Part shown: one piece after another, positions 43,548-53,176 of the stretch
Numbering within the stretch: position 1 is the first letter of the stretch
Layout: the number at the start of each line of letters is the position of its first letter
NCBI RefSeq assembly: GCF_947179015.1
Contig: NZ_CAMXCM010000003.1
Location: forward strand, 223,495 to 287,494
DNA from: Commensalibacter communis
Lineage (GTDB): Bacteria; Pseudomonadota; Alphaproteobacteria; Acetobacterales; Acetobacteraceae
DNA length: 64,000 nucleotides
Reading direction: 5' to 3'
Notes under the pieces: model-generated
What the model saw: only the letters and a program-made list of their open reading frames with translations
Database searches by the model: none
What the model was told of the DNA's origin: nothing
Position numbers and translations under genes: made by a program

Positions 43548-44588
43548 TTATTCTTTCTCAAAATATTTGCGGTTAAGGCTTAACGCAACATTTACTAATA
43601 AAATCAAAACTGGTACTTCGACCAAAGGGCCAATGACGGTTGTAAAAGCAACGGGTGAGTTAATCCCAAAGGTTGCAATTGCAATAGCCAAAGCAAGTTC
43701 GAAATTATTCCCTGCTGCGGTAAAGGAAATTGAGGTTGTAATGGGATATGTATTGCCCATCCTTTTGCTGATAAAAAAGCTAATCATAAACATCAGCACA
43801 AAATAAATAATCATAGGAACAGCAATTTTAATGACATCCAAAGGTAAATGAACGATATCTTTGCCTTTAAGGGAAAACATTACAATAATTGTTAATAACA
43901 GTGCAATCAGGCTAATAGGGCCGATTTTTGGTAAGAATTGATCTTGATACCAATTTGCATCTTTTATATGGATTAAGATGATTCTAGTTAAAAAGCCTAA
44001 TAAAAAGGGAATACCCAGATAAATCAATACAGAATGGGTTAGTAACCAAAAATCAATATATATAACTTTTGCTTTGATCCCAAAAAATGGAGGAAGGTAA
44101 GTTAAAAAGAACCATGCATATGTGCTGAAAAATAGAATTTGGAAAATACTATTAAAAGCAACCAAGGCTGCGACATATTGATTATCTCCTTTTGCTAAAT
44201 CATTCCAGACTAATACCATCGCAATACATCTGGCCAACCCGATCAGGATTAATCCTGTCATATATTCATAATTATAACGTAAAAATATAATTGCCAACAC
44301 AAACATTAAACACGGTGCAATGATCCAATTTAAAATTAAAGATAAAGTTAGTGTTCGTTTATCTTTAAATATTTTGGGTAGGGTTGCGTAATTGATTTTA
44401 GCCAGCGGGGGATACATCATTAAAATTAATCCGATAGCAATTGGAATATTGACATTATGAACGCTGGATTGGTTTAAAAAATGTGGAATTTGTGGAATAA
44501 AATTTCCAATTATAATACCGATCGCCATGGCTATAAAAATCCATAGCGTTAGGTTGCGATCTAAAAAAGAGAGTTTTGATTTAGACAT
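43548..44588 (-). CDS. acr3: Acr3-type arsenite efflux permease
   Basis: Acr3 exports As(III) through the inner membrane using the proton motive force. The 346-residue protein (from ATG 44588) has about ten membrane helices and the family motifs: the conserved cysteine C121 in [19 protein letters not shown], and [16 protein letters not shown] near the C-terminus with the conserved glutamate. The frame extends 31 codons upstream into arsR, but ATG 44588 follows the arsR stop by 8 bp and gives the family's normal length. No arsC (arsenate reductase) is adjacent. Confidence 0.94.
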   Translation of the reverse strand: MSKSKLSFLDRNLTLWIFIAMAIGIIIGNFIPQIPHFLNQSSVHNVNIPIAIGLILMMYPPLAKINYATLPKIFKDKRTLTLSLILNWIIAPCLMFVLAIIFLRYNYEYMTGLILIGLARCIAMVLVWNDLAKGDNQYVAALVAFNSIFQILFFSTYAWFFLTYLPPFFGIKAKVIYIDFWLLTHSVLIYLGIPFLLGFLTRIILIHIKDANWYQDQFLPKIGPISLIALLLTIIVMFSLKGKDIVHLPLDVIKIAVPMIIYFVLMFMISFFISKRMGNTYPITTSISFTAAGNNFELALAIAIATFGINSPVAFTTVIGPLVEVPVLILLVNVALSLNRKYFEKE

Positions 44589-44596
44589 ATTGCTTT

Positions 44597-44872
44597 TTAT
44601 ACTATGGGATGTTGCGAAAGAGTGGTTAAAATTTCTTTTGCCCAAATGGGAAGGTCTGGATTTAAACGATAATATACCCATTGACCTTGGCGTCGATCCA
44701 GCAAGATCGCATGAGTTCGCAGTAATGCTAGATGACGAGAAATCTTTGGCTGGCTAAAAGCAAGTTGTTCTGTGAATTCGCAAACGCAAATATTATTCTT
44801 GCTGATTACCATTTTTATGATTTGCAAACGGGTAGGGTCAGAAAGGCATTTGAAGAAATCTGTTTGGTTCAT
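44597..44872 (-). CDS. arsR: ArsR/SmtB family arsenite-responsive repressor
   Basis: The 91-residue winged-helix repressor releases its operator on binding As(III). Visible are [17 protein letters not shown], the metal-binding pair C29-x-C31 (NICVCEF), the recognition helix [14 protein letters not shown] and the wing with [11 protein letters not shown] use ATG 44872 because AAAGGA precedes it by eight bases; the open frame continues 28 codons further upstream, an unlikely extension. It is the first gene of arsR-acr3-arsH and is probably autoregulated. The AT-rich region just upstream contains imperfect inverted repeats but no site I can define. Confidence 0.93.
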   Translation of the reverse strand: MNQTDFFKCLSDPTRLQIIKMVISKNNICVCEFTEQLAFSQPKISRHLALLRTHAILLDRRQGQWVYYRLNPDLPIWAKEILTTLSQHPIV

Positions 44873-44968
44873 TGATATATCCTTTAATATTGATATATGT
44901 ATATACGAATAATCATATATATTCAATGAGAAGATTGCTTTTCGATTTAAAGGCATTTTTAAATCAGA

Positions 44969-46774
44969 CTAACTTTGCTTCAATTCTTCTTGTAACATTT
45001 CTAACTCCAACCAACGCTCTTCCATTTGATGGTGTTCTTGATGGGCTTTAGTAAGTTGTTCTGTAAATTTATGAAAAGATTGTGAGTCTTTTTCATAAAG
45101 AACAGGATCAGCAAGTTTTTCATTTAATAATGCAATTTGCGCACCTAGTTTCTCAATTTTCTCTGGTAAATGATCCAGCTCATATTGATCTTTATAAGAA
45201 AGTTTTTGCGTCTTACTCTTGGCAGGTTTAGCGGAACCATCAGTTTTAGAGGCTGCTTTTTTAGCAATGTCAGCTTCTTTTTGATTTTGCTTGCGCAAAG
45301 CCATCATATCTGAATAGCCACCAGCATATTCCAACCATTCTCCTTTCCCATTGGCTATCAAGGTCGAAGTCGCGACACGGTCTAAGAAATCACGATCATG
45401 GCTGACGACAAGGACGGTGCCAGGATAAGAGGCGAGGAGTTCTTGTAATAAGTCAAGTGTTTCTAAATCTAAATCATTCGTAGGTTCGTCGAGGATCAGA
45501 ACATTCGAAGGTCTTGCTAATGCACAAGCCAACAATAATCGAGCTTTTTCTCCGCCAGATAAAGCATGAACAGGGGTCTTGGCTTGTTCTGGGTTGAACA
45601 TAAATTCCTTCATATATCCAACAACATGACGTTTTTCATCGCCGATTTGAACATAATCGCCACTGCCGTCCGTCATCGTATCAGCCAGCGTTTTATTAGG
45701 GTCTAATAATTTACGTTGTTGGTCTAGTGTATTGACTTCTAAATTAACCCCGATTTTAATTTCGCCACTATCAGGGGCTTCTAAGCCTGTCAAAAGACGC
45801 AAAAGCGTTGTTTTTCCAGCCCCATTAGGGCCAACAATTCCTAAACGGTCTCCACGTAATACCCGTAAATCAAGGTTTTTTACAATAACTTGGTCACCAT
45901 AAGATTTATTAATTTGCTCTGCCACGACGACTAATTTGCCAGAAATATCCGCCTGACTGGCTTGCAAGGAGGTCATGGATGGGTTTTTAATAATATCTTG
46001 GCGTTTTTTGCGTAAATCTGCAAGCTCTGCCATACGGCGCACATTGCGTTTCCGTCGAGCGGTTACACCATAGCGCACCCAATGTTCTTCTCTGACAATT
46101 TGGCGATTGAGTTTATGCTGTTCAACGGCTTCTTGTTCAAAGAATTCTTCTTTCCATTGTTCGAACTGAGAGAATTTTTGTTCTAATTGTCGAGTTTGCC
46201 CGCGGTCTAACCAAATAATACCATTGGCCATATTTTCTAAAAACCGTCGATCATGGCTGATGATAATCATGGCAGAGGAAAGCGATTTTAACTCAGCTTC
46301 TAACCATTCAATTGCAGGGAGGTCCAAATGGTTTGTTGGCTCATCCAATAATAACAAATCAGGCTTGGGAGCCAATGCTTTGGCTAATGCACAACGACGA
46401 GCTTCCCCACCAGATAAGTTTTTAGGATTTTCAGTGCCATCTAACCCGAGCGCATCTAACAAAATTCGCGCACGATAATGATCTTCGTGGTCAGGTAACA
46501 CAGAACAAACATAGTCAAATGTTGTATTATATTCTGAAAGATCAGGTTCTTGTGATAAATATTGCACGGACGTGCCAGGTTGTAAAAAGATATTACCTGA
46601 ATCTGCGTGCTGTTGCCCAGTAGTAATCTTTAACAAGGTTGATTTGCCAGATCCATTACGGCCAACCAAACAAACACGTTCTCCAGCAGAGAGGCTGAAA
46701 CTTGCATTATCAATTAATGGTTTGCCACCAAGGGTAAAAGAAACATCTTGGAGTAGTAAAATAGGTGTGGACAT
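44969..46774 (-). CDS. uup: ABC-F family ATPase, Uup-like
   Basis: ABC-F proteins bind ribosomes or translation and DNA-repair complexes rather than act as transporters. The 601-residue protein has two ABC cassettes: GRNGSGKST with LSGGEARRCALAKAL and LLLLDEPTNHLD, then GPNGAGKTT with LSGGEKARLLLACAL and ILDEPTNDLD. A linker lies between them, and a C-terminal coiled-coil domain (about 520-601) is typical of Uup. Uup is implicated in DNA structure resolution and ribosome assembly in other bacteria. It is transcribed towards arsR but separate from it. Confidence 0.92.
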   Translation of the reverse strand: MSTPILLLQDVSFTLGGKPLIDNASFSLSAGERVCLVGRNGSGKSTLLKITTGQQHADSGNIFLQPGTSVQYLSQEPDLSEYNTTFDYVCSVLPDHEDHYRARILLDALGLDGTENPKNLSGGEARRCALAKALAPKPDLLLLDEPTNHLDLPAIEWLEAELKSLSSAMIIISHDRRFLENMANGIIWLDRGQTRQLEQKFSQFEQWKEEFFEQEAVEQHKLNRQIVREEHWVRYGVTARRKRNVRRMAELADLRKKRQDIIKNPSMTSLQASQADISGKLVVVAEQINKSYGDQVIVKNLDLRVLRGDRLGIVGPNGAGKTTLLRLLTGLEAPDSGEIKIGVNLEVNTLDQQRKLLDPNKTLADTMTDGSGDYVQIGDEKRHVVGYMKEFMFNPEQAKTPVHALSGGEKARLLLACALARPSNVLILDEPTNDLDLETLDLLQELLASYPGTVLVVSHDRDFLDRVATSTLIANGKGEWLEYAGGYSDMMALRKQNQKEADIAKKAASKTDGSAKPAKSKTQKLSYKDQYELDHLPEKIEKLGAQIALLNEKLADPVLYEKDSQSFHKFTEQLTKAHQEHHQMEERWLELEMLQEELKQS

Positions 46775-46919
46775 AATGAACCTCAGTGAATAAGTGGGCT
46801 AGATACTACGTTAATTATAATCCGGGGGCAATGTCATTATTTGTAGAATTATTTAATTCTTTTGAATATAACGGTGTTCGTAAATAATTTATGATTTTGA
46901 CCAAATGCTCATGGCTAAG

Positions 46920-48176
46920 CTAATGCGTTACAGGTAGCTTTACAAACCAACCTTTGGGCCATATCTCAATCTTAATATTAGGGGTTTGTTTCCATAGTTT
47001 AACTTGTTCTCGCCAGGGGGTAACTCCATAGGAATGAGAAACAAAATGATAATAATTGTGATAATTAATAATTAACAACCAAACACTCAATAGACCACAT
47101 ATATATCGACCTTTTTTCGGCAGGGTATAAATAAAATATGTCAGCAAGACACACATTAATGATTGATTGATAAAAGCATAACGCTGATTAAAGTAAGGTT
47201 CAAAAAACCAGTAGCTTGGTCCAATTGCACCAAAAGTCACAAGAGCTAAATTTAACAAATTATAACTTAGTAAATAACTTGCAAGTCTGGTATTTGGGTA
47301 TTTATAAAAACAATAAACAATTGTGAGTAGAACAAAAATACTAACGCTGCATGCAAAGATAGGAATTTGTTGTGCTTTAATAAGCGATTGAAGGTAAAGC
47401 AAATAAGAATTGGATAAGGAATTATTTCCAAAAAAAGGAATATATAAATCTTTTGCAAAAAAAATACTGAGAAAATCAGTCATCGAAAAATAATATTTGC
47501 GATCATGAAATGATTCATAAAAACAAGAAAATTGAATCACATTTCCAATTAATAATATAATAAATTGTTCGAACCTCAGAAGCTCTTTGTCCAATAAACA
47601 ACGTAATAAATATAATGGGAGAAGAGTGATACTCATCACTCCTGAAAGTGCTGTTAATAATAAAATACTTATTTTAAAATATCGTTGATGTCTTGAGTCG
47701 GTATCTAGGATCAAGGTAATAGCAGCAGCTAACGTAAGTTGAAATTGAATATGCAGGCTTTGTAAAGATATTTCTAAAGACTCAGGCACAAAAAGCAATA
47801 AGAGTGCAAGTAGTAAGCGGATTTTGAAAGATGAAAGCCATTTATCTCTCGCTGTGAGGAGTAAATAAGTGGGTAACAATTGAAACAATACCCCGATCCC
47901 CATTGTAACGTAAGGTGCATATATCAAGGGTATACACCATCGCGCGATTAAAGTCGCAGCGTTAACAGGAAGGTTTAAATATCCACCGTAAGAAAAAAAT
48001 AATGCTTTTAAAGGGGGCATCACCCAAGCATTCGTAAAGAAACCACCTTCCTCTGCCCAAAAACGGCTATCGATCAGGACTTCTGGAGAGCGTGTTAAAT
48101 GAATAAGTGCAACAAATAACAATAACGCAAATGTCTGAACATTTTGCTGTTTGAAATATTCTTTTATCATTGTCAT
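46920..48176 (-). CDS. polytopic membrane protein, GT-C glycosyltransferase-like (paralogue 1)
   Basis: The 418-residue protein has about ten membrane helices. A conserved first external loop contains RFWAEEGGFFTNAW with two adjacent acidic residues, followed by LFFSYGGYLNLP and LIARWCIPLIYAPYVT. The C-terminal soluble tail (WREQVKLWKQTPNIKIEIWPKGWFVKLP) is shared with the next gene. Adjacent acidic residues in the first loop are what GT-C lipid-linked sugar transferases have, but no family is certain. The neighbouring GT2 and VTT genes point to envelope glycan modification. It lies 14 bp behind the 521-residue paralogue. Confidence 0.65.
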   Translation of the reverse strand: MTMIKEYFKQQNVQTFALLLFVALIHLTRSPEVLIDSRFWAEEGGFFTNAWVMPPLKALFFSYGGYLNLPVNAATLIARWCIPLIYAPYVTMGIGVLFQLLPTYLLLTARDKWLSSFKIRLLLALLLLFVPESLEISLQSLHIQFQLTLAAAITLILDTDSRHQRYFKISILLLTALSGVMSITLLPLYLLRCLLDKELLRFEQFIILLIGNVIQFSCFYESFHDRKYYFSMTDFLSIFFAKDLYIPFFGNNSLSNSYLLYLQSLIKAQQIPIFACSVSIFVLLTIVYCFYKYPNTRLASYLLSYNLLNLALVTFGAIGPSYWFFEPYFNQRYAFINQSLMCVLLTYFIYTLPKKGRYICGLLSVWLLIINYHNYYHFVSHSYGVTPWREQVKLWKQTPNIKIEIWPKGWFVKLPVTH

Positions 48177-48190
48177 TACTAAACTATTAA

Positions 48191-49756
48191 TTACTTTTTA
48201 GGCGCAAATATCGAGTTTGAAAACTGTTCAGGAACAACTATATACCAACCGCTGCTCCATATTTTAGGACGATAATCGGAATTTTGTTTCCACTTTTGTA
48301 ACTCTTGTTTCCATATATGTCCACCACCATCTTTGGCTTCTGGTAATAACTGAAAGAAATTGAAACTTCCCACGATAAGTAACCACAGAATAACAATATT
48401 AGTAATAAATTTTCCGGTTTTTGGTAAGCTGATGGAAAAGTGAAGGATCATGATCGCAAATAATGCTTGACTTAAAAACGTGTATCTTTCTGTAAAATAT
48501 GGATTAACAAGTTGAATCGTTCCCCCAATAACCCCATAAACAGCCAAAGATAGAGTTAATAAAGCAGTAATATAGAGGATAAAAGCTTTACGTGTGGATG
48601 GGTATAGAATAAAAATACTTGAAACACCACCCAAGAAGATACACGTGATAACACAAGATTTAATTGATACTTGATTGATTTCTAGATGATGAAAAACATC
48701 TGCCATAATGATCATCGATGTTTCAAGATTATTGAGATAGTAAGGGTAAGCAAAGAGAATAGTTTTACCGATGACACCATAAACAACAAAGAAGATAACC
48801 AAGCATATTGTTATAAAAAAGACTAACAAACTGCGTATTTTCGAGTATTTAATCATGCAAATCAACGCAATGACTAAAGATAATCCTATGATAATCAATA
48901 TGGGAATAAAAAGATGGTGCGCTTGTAGTTCATAATATATTTTGACGATTATTTTAATAATAACATCATATCGATGTCCTAAAAATGGAAAGACCAAATC
49001 TCGAACATAAATAACGCTGCACAAATCAGCAAAAGAAAAATGCCCTTGACGTGCTATTGTTGTACTATTGATATCAATATTGAATTTGATATTATAAAGA
49101 TAAAAAGCAAGCTGGATAAGACTACCCAAGAATAAAGCAAAGAATTGTTCTATTCGTCGATAATTTTTGTCGTTTATAAATTGAATAAGATAAATTGGGA
49201 GCAAAATAATCGGTAATAAACCACATAGAGGCGCGAAAAAAAGCAACATTAGTTTAAACCAACGCTGATATTGAGCGTCCGTTTTTAAAAGAGCAATAAA
49301 CGCACATGCAAGTGTCAGATGGAATTGGATATGTAAACTTTGTAATGAAATTTCTGAGGATTCAGGGACGAATAAAAGTAACAAAGTTGCTAATAAACGA
49401 ATATGAAAGGGACCCAACCATTCATCTTTAGCGGTTAATAACAGGTAAATTGGTAGTATTTGAAAAAATAGCCCTGTAAAAGTCGTGACATAAGGAGCAT
49501 ATTCAAGAGGGATATGCAAAAACCGAGCGATTAAAGTCGCACCACTGGCACCAAGATTGATATATCCACCGTAGACGACAAATAAAGCATGTAGAGGATT
49601 CATATTATATGCGTTTACATAAAATATATTTCCTTCCTCTGCCCAAAAGCGACCCTGTATTAAAATATCAGGAGCACGTATAAATAGAAAAAAAACATAT
49701 AAAAACAGTAATAAAATTGTCTGGTTATTGCGTTGTTTTAATATTTTGATAGACAA
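48191..49756 (-). CDS. polytopic membrane protein, GT-C glycosyltransferase-like (paralogue 2, with internal duplication)
   Basis: This 521-residue protein aligns along its length with the 418-residue protein downstream: RFWAEEGNIFYVNAY, FVVYGGYINLGASGATLIAR, LFVPESSEISLQSLHIQF, and the soluble end WKQELQKWKQNS..RPKIWSSGWYIVVP. The extra length comes largely from a repeated unit near the C-terminal third: VYGVIGKTIL and VYGVIGGTIQ recur about 81 residues apart, with similar flanks. It is the third of four genes GT2-VTT-paralogue 2-paralogue 1. The substrate is unknown; a dolichol- or undecaprenyl-phosphate sugar donor is the natural guess. Confidence 0.65.
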   Translation of the reverse strand: MSIKILKQRNNQTILLLFLYVFFLFIRAPDILIQGRFWAEEGNIFYVNAYNMNPLHALFVVYGGYINLGASGATLIARFLHIPLEYAPYVTTFTGLFFQILPIYLLLTAKDEWLGPFHIRLLATLLLLFVPESSEISLQSLHIQFHLTLACAFIALLKTDAQYQRWFKLMLLFFAPLCGLLPIILLPIYLIQFINDKNYRRIEQFFALFLGSLIQLAFYLYNIKFNIDINSTTIARQGHFSFADLCSVIYVRDLVFPFLGHRYDVIIKIIVKIYYELQAHHLFIPILIIIGLSLVIALICMIKYSKIRSLLVFFITICLVIFFVVYGVIGKTILFAYPYYLNNLETSMIIMADVFHHLEINQVSIKSCVITCIFLGGVSSIFILYPSTRKAFILYITALLTLSLAVYGVIGGTIQLVNPYFTERYTFLSQALFAIMILHFSISLPKTGKFITNIVILWLLIVGSFNFFQLLPEAKDGGGHIWKQELQKWKQNSDYRPKIWSSGWYIVVPEQFSNSIFAPKK

Positions 49757-49792
49757 AATATGGAGCTTTCACTGTTAATAAAGAGAAAGAGC

Positions 49793-50518
49793 TTAGTTTT
49801 GTTTAGGAGAGGCAGGAAGTTTAAAAATTTTATTCATAATTTTCCCTAAATGCCAAACAAGTATACCTGTTCCAATAAACGCAACTGCAAGTAAAAGATG
49901 TTTAATAGAGGCAATATGTTGCGTTTGTAAAGAGCTGATCTCAGTATTGGCAATATATCCCATCACAACATATCCAAGTAAAGCGGGAAGAGATGCCAAG
50001 GTACCTATCAAATATGAACGTAATGAAATAGAAGTTAACCCTAATGCATAGCTTGTTAATGCAAATGGCATAATGGGTGATATACGTAACAAGCACACTA
50101 ATTTCCATCCCTCTAAATGCAGTAAATGGTCTAGTTTTTTCATTCTAACAGATCGCTTTAGCATTTTTTCAATATGTAATCTAAAAATTGAACGGCTGAG
50201 ATAAAAAGAAATAAAAGCACCGATTAACGTTGCAACAGCGGATAAAATAAAACCTTTCCAAATACCATATAACATCCCTGAGCCAATAGCCGCGCTCGAT
50301 GCGGGTAAAACTCCACAAAGTGCTATTACAATTTGGACAAATTCACTAAGAATAAGACCCTTAATTGAAGAAGTCTGTTGAATATTCTTATAAAATTCTA
50401 TTAGATGATTAAAAGTGTCAGCATAATGGCTTATTATTATACCACCACCTATCATAACAAGAATGACCAAAAAGAAAGTTAATAAGCCAATTGTTTTTGT
50501 AAAGCTGTTTTTAGACAT
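49793..50518 (-). CDS. VTT-domain (TVP38/TMEM64, DedA-like) membrane protein
   Basis: The 241-residue protein has an N-terminal helix and a VTT domain with the family core: LPASSAAIGSGMLYGIWKGFILSAVATLIGAFISFYLSR, LVCLLRISPIMPFALTSYALGLTSISLRSYLIGTLASLPA, and the final helix near 205-225. Such proteins flip or transport lipids, including undecaprenyl phosphate in the DedA branch. Its ATG shares one base with the GT2 stop (TGATG), so the two are translationally coupled, consistent with a lipid-carrier role for a sugar-lipid made by the GT2. Confidence 0.85.
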   Translation of the reverse strand: MSKNSFTKTIGLLTFFLVILVMIGGGIIISHYADTFNHLIEFYKNIQQTSSIKGLILSEFVQIVIALCGVLPASSAAIGSGMLYGIWKGFILSAVATLIGAFISFYLSRSIFRLHIEKMLKRSVRMKKLDHLLHLEGWKLVCLLRISPIMPFALTSYALGLTSISLRSYLIGTLASLPALLGYVVMGYIANTEISSLQTQHIASIKHLLLAVAFIGTGILVWHLGKIMNKIFKLPASPKQN

Positions 50519-51264
50519 CAGTGTTTGTTTTTTTGTCGTTTGTTTAAAACTAATCCCAATTTACTTAGACGGTAATCAACTGAAGTTTTTAACACACCTA
50601 AACCATAAATCATGCTACGCTTAAAATTAATTGACGACGCTTCTTTAAAATACTTAGTCGGGCAAGAGATTTCGCCTATGCGAAAATCGTGATAAATTGC
50701 TTGGGCCATCATCTGGTTGTCAAAGATGAAATCATCGGAATATGTTTCTAGCGGAAGAGATTCTAATACTTCTTTTGTCCATCCTCTGTATCCAGTATGA
50801 TATTCTGACAGTTTATAATTTAACAAAATATTTTGAACAAAGGTTAACCCTCTGTTGGCAATATATTTATAGAGCGGCATACCGCCAGCCAAAGCTCCTT
50901 TCCCCAGAATACGAGAGGCAATTACACCATCATAATGACCAGAAACTAACATACAAACCATGGCGCTTAATAGTTTTGGACTATATTGATAGTCGGGGTG
51001 TAGCATAATAATAATATCTGCACCTCTGTCCAAAGCAGCTTTGTAGCAAGTTTTTTGATTGGCGCCATATCCTTTATTGGTCTGGTGGATAATCGTATGG
51101 ATATTCAGCTGATGGGCTATTTCAACGGTTTTGTCTTTACTGGCATCATCAGTTAGAATAATATCATCGACAATATCATGAGGAATTTCATCAAAAGTTT
51201 TTTGTAAAGTCAAGGCAGCATTATACGCAGGTAATATAACAGCAATTTTTTTGTTATTTATCAT
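50518..51264 (-). CDS. family 2 glycosyltransferase, polyprenyl-phosphate sugar synthase type
   Basis: The 248-residue GT-A-fold protein has the donor-binding start IAVILPAYNAALTLQKTFDEIP, the first acidic motif LTDDASKDKT, KGYGANQKTCYKAAL, the metal motif with MLHPDYQYSP (D-x-x-like), and the acceptor region HTGYRGWTKEVL. It lacks the C-terminal membrane helices of GT2 flippase-synthases but has a basic tail (YRLSKLGLVLNKRQKNKH). Its layout suits a cytosolic enzyme that charges a polyprenyl phosphate. It is the first gene of the cluster. Confidence 0.82.
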   Translation of the reverse strand: MINNKKIAVILPAYNAALTLQKTFDEIPHDIVDDIILTDDASKDKTVEIAHQLNIHTIIHQTNKGYGANQKTCYKAALDRGADIIIMLHPDYQYSPKLLSAMVCMLVSGHYDGVIASRILGKGALAGGMPLYKYIANRGLTFVQNILLNYKLSEYHTGYRGWTKEVLESLPLETYSDDFIFDNQMMAQAIYHDFRIGEISCPTKYFKEASSINFKRSMIYGLGVLKTSVDYRLSKLGLVLNKRQKNKH

Positions 51265-51474
51265 GATACATCATTCTTATTTATGATCTGTGTAATATTG
51301 TTTTACATAAGAATGTTATGGTTTAAAAGAACTTAAAAATAAGATTAAATATAGTTGTTTTATTTGGGTAACAGGTAAAAAATTAATTTTACATATAAAG
51401 TTATTCGATTATAGATAAATATGTATTTTCAATGACAAATATTCGATCTTCTTTATTGGACAAAGCGAATCTCG

Positions 51475-53175
51475 ATGCAAAATAATAAAGCACAAATTAA
51501 AATTTGGACGAAACTACAGACAAAAACTGGAAAAAGATCTGTTTTTCCTATGGTTATTTTGGGGATATTTTCCAGTTTTATTGCAGTGGGATTGGCATGT
51601 TGTATTGCACAAATTCTAGGGATGCTATTAGTTCCCTCATTATCTCAATCGATTGGGTTTAGTCCATTCATGCTGTTAATCAGCTTTGTGATTTTATTTC
51701 TATTAAAAGGACTTATCGTTTATAGTGAAGATTTGATTGCAACAAAAATTGGATTAAAAGCACGACATCGATTACGTTCAGAGTTTGTCCAACATATCAT
51801 GCAAATTGGACCTTCTATTTTATATCGCCAGTCAGGTGGCGGATTAGCGAGCTTAGTGGTCGACCAAGTAGAAGCATTGGACGGGTATTTTTCTCGATGG
51901 TTGCCTGCGTCTATTCTATGGTTTGTATCACCTTGTATTATTTTAGTTTGTATTTTCTTTGTGCAACCGTGGGCAGCATTAGTCATTGGTATTTGTGGGT
52001 TGATGGTTCCAATTGCTCAGGCAATTTTTGGAATTGGCGCTGCGGTTGCGGCTCGCCAACAATTTCTGGCAATGACCCGTTTGCAAGCACGATTTTTAGA
52101 TCGTATCCAAGGGATCGCTACGATTGTCCTAGCAGGCAGGGCAGAGGACGAGGCAAAAAAAATTGCTGAATCAGCAAATGAATTACGAATAAGAACGATG
52201 AAAGTACTCCGTGTAGCATTTTTATCTTCAGCATCGATCGATTGTGCAATGATTATTGCTATTCTTTTAGTTGCGTTGATGGACGTGCAGCATTTTACCT
52301 CTGTTGGGGGTGAGCATACTATTCCCGTCGTGCATGCGTTATTTGCTTTGTTAATCATACCAGACTTTTTTGCGCCTTTGCGTAGCCTTGCCCTGGCTTA
52401 TCAGGACAGAGCAAAATTAGCAGGTGCAGCAGCCTCAGTGGTTGAATTGCCAGAAGTTCCAAAAAAATCAGAATCTGATCATATTTTCAACGAGAACAAT
52501 TCTATTCATATCACTTTTAATAAAGTTTCTTATGTTTGGGATGAGAAAAGAGGTAATGCTATTGAAAATATCAGTTTTGAAGTGGCTCCTAATAGTACAG
52601 CTATATTAATTGGTGCTTCGGGTGCTGGTAAATCAACGATTATCAGTATGTTGCTTGGGTTTATCAAACCGACATCAGGTCAAATCTTGTTTAATGGTAT
52701 CGATCTTATAACAATTAAGCATGAATCTGTATCTGCATTAACTGCTTGGATCGGTCAAAAACCAGTAATATTTTCAGGAACAATCAGAGAAAATATTTTA
52801 TTTGCCAAACCTAATGCAACAGAAGCGGAACTCAAAAAAGCAGTGCAAGGCGCAGCGATTGATCAATATTTGTCTGCTTTGCCGAATGGATTGGACACGA
52901 TGATTGGTGAAGGAGGATACGGTCTTTCAGGAGGGCAAGCACAGCGAGTTGCCATCGCCAGAGCATATTTAAAAGATGCACCTTTATTGTTCCTTGATGA
53001 ACCTACTGCGCATCTTGATCCCGTTACAGAACAGGATATATTTACGAGTTTGATCCAGCTCTCACAAAATAGAACTGTTATTCTTGCAACCCATTCTGCG
53101 TTGGGACAACGACTACAAGGCAAGCATATACAATTGGATCATGGGCGTATTATCGCTGAAACAGAGGTAGAGTAA
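51475..53175 (+). CDS. cydD: thiol reductant ABC exporter subunit CydD
   Basis: CydDC exports cysteine and glutathione to the periplasm and is required for assembly of cytochrome bd. The 566-residue half-transporter has six N-terminal helices (exporter fold) and an ATPase domain with Walker A GASGAGKST, signature LSGGQAQRVAIARAYL, Walker B LLFLDEPTAHLD and the switch histidine in ATHSAL. The ABC domain is about 345-566. cydC begins 2 bp after the stop, the standard cydDC pairing. cydAB are not in the window. Confidence 0.93.
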   Translation: MQNNKAQIKIWTKLQTKTGKRSVFPMVILGIFSSFIAVGLACCIAQILGMLLVPSLSQSIGFSPFMLLISFVILFLLKGLIVYSEDLIATKIGLKARHRLRSEFVQHIMQIGPSILYRQSGGGLASLVVDQVEALDGYFSRWLPASILWFVSPCIILVCIFFVQPWAALVIGICGLMVPIAQAIFGIGAAVAARQQFLAMTRLQARFLDRIQGIATIVLAGRAEDEAKKIAESANELRIRTMKVLRVAFLSSASIDCAMIIAILLVALMDVQHFTSVGGEHTIPVVHALFALLIIPDFFAPLRSLALAYQDRAKLAGAAASVVELPEVPKKSESDHIFNENNSIHITFNKVSYVWDEKRGNAIENISFEVAPNSTAILIGASGAGKSTIISMLLGFIKPTSGQILFNGIDLITIKHESVSALTAWIGQKPVIFSGTIRENILFAKPNATEAELKKAVQGAAIDQYLSALPNGLDTMIGEGGYGLSGGQAQRVAIARAYLKDAPLLFLDEPTAHLDPVTEQDIFTSLIQLSQNRTVILATHSALGQRLQGKHIQLDHGRIIAETEVE

Positions 53176-53176
53176 G

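Noticed and set aside
44873..44956. N-terminal extension of ArsR
   Set aside because: The upstream 28 codons are AT-rich and not conserved-looking; AAAGGA before ATG 44872 marks the likely start.
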